Shown: positions 61,610 to 64,000 of the stretch, one piece after another
How the letters are laid out: every line of letters starts with the position of its first letter
How positions within the stretch are numbered: the stretch's first letter is position 1
Source: Caballeronia sordidicola
Lineage (GTDB): Bacteria > Pseudomonadota > Gammaproteobacteria > Burkholderiales > Burkholderiaceae
DNA length: 64,000 nucleotides
Assembly (NCBI RefSeq): GCF_001544455.2
Contig: NZ_FCOC02000008.1
Location: forward strand, 1-64,000
Direction: 5' to 3'
Notes under the pieces: model-generated
Told to the model about the DNA's origin: nothing
The model's database searches: none
What the model saw: only the letters and a program-made list of their open reading frames with translations
Program-made: the position numbers and the translations under genes

Positions 61610-63161
61610 GGGTCGTCCGTCCTGATGCGTAGTGCATGATTTCTTCCTGATTGGTGTTGCGGGTTTCGAGCACGCCCGCTATTTCGCCTTCGTGGAACAC
61701 GGCCACGCGGTCGGTCATGCCCATGATTTCGGGCAACTCGGAACTGATCAATACAACGCCAATGCCCTGGGCCGCGAGCCGGTCCATGAGTTCGTAGATG
61801 GCGTATTTCGCGCCAACGTCGATGCCGCGCGTGGGTTCGTCGAAGAAAAGAATTTTCGATTCACGGAACAGCCATTTGCTGATCACCACTTTCTGCTGAT
61901 TGCCGCCCGACAGATTGCGCGTGATCTGGTTGGCGCCCGGCGTGCGGATGCCGAGCGCATCGATATATTTGCGCGCGACCTTCCCTTCTTCCTCGAAGCG
62001 GATAAATCCGCCCGCGCCCGACACCGCTTCCACGTTCGCGAGCGTGATGTTCTTTGCCACCGTCATCTGCAGCGCGAGGCCATTGCCCTTGCGGTCTTCC
62101 GAGAGATAGGCAATGCCGTTGCGGATTGCATCGATAGGCGAATGAATCGACAAGCGCTCGCCGCCCAGATGAACGTCGCCCGCGTCCACCGGATCGGCGC
62201 CGAACACCGCGCGCGCCACTTCCGTCCGGCCCGATCCCATCAAGCCTGCAAAGCCCAGGATCTCGCCGCGACGCAATTCGAAGCTCACCGGCCCGAACAC
62301 TTCGCGGCGCTTGAGTCCGTTGACGCTCAGCAGGACGTCGCTGGAAGGCTGCGATTTGCGTTCGGGGAAAACGTCGTCCAGAGCGCGGCCGACCATATGC
62401 GACACCACTTGTTCAATGGTCGTGGCGGCAAAGTCGTCGGTGGAAATCGTGCGGCCATCGCGCAGCACGGTCACGCGGTCGGCGATCTCCGCAAGCTCGT
62501 CCAGCCGGTGCGAGATATACACAATCCCCACGCCCGACTGGCGCAGTTCCTTGATGATCCGAAACAGGTGCACCGTCTCGGATTCGGTCAGCGACGACGT
62601 AGGTTCGTCCATGATCAGAAGCCGCGCGTTCAGCGACAGCGCCTTGGCAATCTCGATCATCTGCTGCTGCGCGACCGACAGCGCCCCCACCAGCGTGCGC
62701 GGCTTGAGCGGCAAGCCGATCCGGTCAAGCGCAGCTTGCGAATCGGCGGCAAGACGAGCGCGATCGATAAACAATCCGCGCTTCGGCTCGCGCGCCAAGA
62801 AGATGTTTTCAGCGATCGACAAATGCGGAATCAGGTTCAGTTCCTGATGAATGATCGCGATGCCGGCGGCTTGCGCATCGAGCGTGGAAGCGAAGTGCTG
62901 CACGCGGCCATCGAGATAGATCTCGCCTTCATCCGGCCGGTATTGGCCGCTGACAATTTTCATCAGCGTCGATTTACCCGCGCCGTTTTCGCCGCAAATG
63001 GCATGGACTTCGCCCGCGCGAACGTCGAAGCTGACGTTCTGCAGCGCGATCACGCCGGGAAAGCGCTTGCCCACGCCGCTCAGACGCAGCAAGGATTCCG
63101 CTGATGCGCGATGCGCGGGCCCGTGGTCCGGCACGACACGCGGTTCGGCCGTCATGTTCAT
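61602..63161 (-). CDS. Sugar ABC transporter ATP-binding protein (RbsA-like, two domains)
   Basis: A 519-residue tandem ATPase. Domain one has GENGAGKSTLMKI, LSVAQQQMIEIAKAL and LIMDEPTSSL. Domain two has LSGGNQQKVVISKWL and FFDEPTRGIDVGAK, with a degenerate second Walker A (MGSGRTEVARA). The ATG at 63161 is chosen over an in-frame TTG at 63245. No Shine-Dalgarno sequence precedes it, but a 12-codon frame at 63158-63196 ends on it with an ATGA overlap, suggesting coupled initiation. Confidence 0.88.
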   Translation of the reverse strand: MNMTAEPRVVPDHGPAHRASAESLLRLSGVGKRFPGVIALQNVSFDVRAGEVHAICGENGAGKSTLMKIVSGQYRPDEGEIYLDGRVQHFASTLDAQAAGIAIIHQELNLIPHLSIAENIFLAREPKRGLFIDRARLAADSQAALDRIGLPLKPRTLVGALSVAQQQMIEIAKALSLNARLLIMDEPTSSLTESETVHLFRIIKELRQSGVGIVYISHRLDELAEIADRVTVLRDGRTISTDDFAATTIEQVVSHMVGRALDDVFPERKSQPSSDVLLSVNGLKRREVFGPVSFELRRGEILGFAGLMGSGRTEVARAVFGADPVDAGDVHLGGERLSIHSPIDAIRNGIAYLSEDRKGNGLALQMTVAKNITLANVEAVSGAGGFIRFEEEGKVARKYIDALGIRTPGANQITRNLSGGNQQKVVISKWLFRESKILFFDEPTRGIDVGAKYAIYELMDRLAAQGIGVVLISSELPEIMGMTDRVAVFHEGEIAGVLETRNTNQEEIMHYASGRTTHA

Positions 63162-63196
63162 TGCACGGCCCGCGAGACTGATTGGGACGGATGCAT
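63158..63196 (-). CDS. Possible 12-residue leader peptide coupled to the ABC ATPase
   Basis: An ATG at 63196 with an excellent GAGGAGA ribosome-binding site (63206-63212, nine-base spacing) opens the frame MHPSQSVSRAVQ. Its stop overlaps the ATPase ATG at 63161 as ATGA. The ATPase start has no ribosome-binding site of its own. The frame is very short and has no homologue that I recognise, so this is a hypothesis from arrangement only. Confidence 0.35.
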   Translation of the reverse strand: MHPSQSVSRAVQ

Positions 63197-63238
63197 CGGC
63201 TTGTGTCTCCTCGATGTAAGTCGATCCTGCAGTCAAAG

Positions 63239-63249
63239 TGGTCAAGCCA
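63239..63249. promoter_or_regulatory. Direct repeat TGGTCAAGCCA, copy 1
   Basis: An 11-base sequence repeated exactly at 63372-63382, 133 bases away, in the divergent region between the ABC operon and the GntR gene. Candidate binding site for the FadR-type regulator. Confidence 0.45.
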
Positions 63250-63278
63250 ATTTAGTGTTTGAAGAGGCGGCCTGACCT

Positions 63279-63288
63279 GCTGCTAATG
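63279..63288. promoter_or_regulatory. GCTGCTAATG half-site shared with kinase operon
   Basis: A ten-base identity with 59393-59402, where it is half of a perfect palindrome. Here only this half is conserved. It lies between the divergent transporter and regulator genes and may mark a common operator. Confidence 0.4.
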
Positions 63289-63371
63289 ATAATGGCGTTA
63301 TGCCTGCGCTGGAATCGAGGTATTTACCCTTATATCCAACGACATACGCCTCAGGCGATGCTGACGCGAAT

Positions 63372-63382
63372 TGGTCAAGCCA
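63372..63382. promoter_or_regulatory. Direct repeat TGGTCAAGCCA, copy 2
   Basis: The second exact copy of the 11-base sequence at 63239-63249, 33 bases upstream of the GntR-family start at 63416. Together the copies flank the divergent promoter region. Confidence 0.45.
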
Positions 63383-63415
63383 CCTTACACGTTTCGCGTT
63401 ACGCATCCGAGTCCC

Positions 63416-64000
63416 ATGACATCACTCGTCAAACCCGTTGAGACACGGCGGCTATATCAGTCCATCGCCGATCAGATCAATACGCTGATCCGCCATGGCA
63501 GTTTCCAGGCCGGCACACGGCTGCCGCCGGAACGTGAACTGGCGCAGCAACTCGGGGTATCGCGTCCCTCGCTGCGCGAAGCGTTGATCGCGCTGGAAAT
63601 TCGCGGACAGGTCGAGATCCGGATGGGCTCGGGTGTCTACGTCTGCGATGGCGGAAACGAAACGTCGCCCCTCACCGCCATGGGAGAAAGTCCAACCGAA
63701 CTCATGCAGGCGCGCGCGGCGATTGAAGGATCGGTGATCGTGCTGGCTTGCACGCGGCTCACGTCCGATGGCACGGCCAAGCTGCAGAAAAGCCTGGATA
63801 TCATGCGTGAACTGATCGCAGCGGGCCGTTCACCGTTGGAACCCGATCGCCAGTTCCATATGACGATTGCCGAGATTGCCGGGAATTCCGTACTGACGCG
63901 GCTCGTGGGCGAATTGTTCGACGGTCGCAACGATCCTATCGCGGCCAAAGCCAGTGTGCTTTCGGAGAACATCACGACCTGGGGCGTCGCGTTATCCGAG
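63416..64000 (+). CDS. FadR-type GntR transcriptional regulator (partial, cut by window end)
   Basis: An open frame of 195 codons from ATG 63416 to the window edge without a stop. The GntR winged helix-turn-helix (about residues 12-76, SFQAGTRLPPERELAQQLGVS and SLREALIALEIRGQ) is followed by an FCD effector domain with its ARAAIEGSVIVLAC and DRQFHMTIAEIAGNSVL segments; the latter carries the usual metal-binding histidine region. It is divergent from the ABC transporter operon and is the likely regulator of both the transporter and the kinase operon. Confidence 0.85.
   Translation, partial: MTSLVKPVETRRLYQSIADQINTLIRHGSFQAGTRLPPERELAQQLGVSRPSLREALIALEIRGQVEIRMGSGVYVCDGGNETSPLTAMGESPTELMQARAAIEGSVIVLACTRLTSDGTAKLQKSLDIMRELIAAGRSPLEPDRQFHMTIAEIAGNSVLTRLVGELFDGRNDPIAAKASVLSENITTWGVALSE

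Noticed and set aside
61632..63104. 490-codon open frame opposite the ABC ATPase
   Set aside because: Antisense shadow of a well-supported RbsA-like gene; composition is low in hydrophobic residues and no motif is present.
1..64000. CRISPR arrays, tRNA or rRNA genes, intact transposons
   Set aside because: No regularly spaced repeats, tRNA-like cloverleaf or rRNA sequence was noticed, and no full transposase was found; this was by eye, so a small RNA could be missed.

Overview
The window is high-GC, gene-dense DNA of the kind found in the accessory replicons of Burkholderiaceae (Caballeronia or Paraburkholderia-like). This assignment is inferred from protein style, GC bias and the many MFS carriers paired with LysR regulators. 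No rRNA, tRNA, CRISPR or replication gene was seen. Nearly everything is catabolic: transporter, regulator and a few enzymes, repeated many times.

Layout. 1-199 holds an insertion-sequence end remnant. 381-8808 carries four MFS carriers, two LysR regulators and a PEP mutase/isocitrate lyase-family enzyme. 8838-12699 (-) encodes a three-subunit molybdenum aldehyde oxidoreductase of the PaoABC type. 12968-15903 (-) is a UxaA-family sugar-acid dehydratase with an ACS-type MFS carrier, divergent from a LysR gene. 17072-21281 (+) holds LysR, an MFS carrier, 4-oxalomesaconate hydratase (LigJ) and CHA aldolase (LigK), the lower part of the gallate/protocatechuate 4,5-cleavage route.

21278-30940 looks like one HutC-controlled unit. 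A leftward operon (2OG-Fe oxygenase, FAD-linked 2-hydroxyacid dehydrogenase, HisC-like aminotransferase) diverges from a rightward amino-acid ABC transporter operon that ends in hutC. hutH converges on hutC. GTATATAC-type palindromes occur three times between the divergent operons and three times upstream of hutH. hutU, hutI, hutF and hutG are absent, so this may be an undescribed side route for histidine or a related imidazole.

31019-36997 has a LysE exporter, then a leftward operon of two PuuE-like deacetylase-fold proteins, an MmgE/PrpD protein and an orphan binding protein, with a divergent LysR gene. 36998-37680 is AT-richer and holds an orphan membrane protein. 38560-43869 (-) is a complete mxaRSACKL block, the methanol dehydrogenase maturation genes, with no dehydrogenase gene beside it.

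44465-54068 is a divergent sugar or polyol locus. Leftward: cupin phosphoglucose isomerase, AroE-like dehydrogenase, SDR and UlaG-like lactonase. Rightward: FAD dehydrogenase, ribose-type ABC transporter and an RpiR regulator. 55220-64000 is a second one: FGGY kinase, HAD phosphatase, GldA-like dehydrogenase and SDR, with a second ribose-type ABC transporter and a divergent FadR-type GntR regulator cut by the window edge. Each transporter appears to feed its neighbouring enzymes and to be switched by the adjacent regulator.
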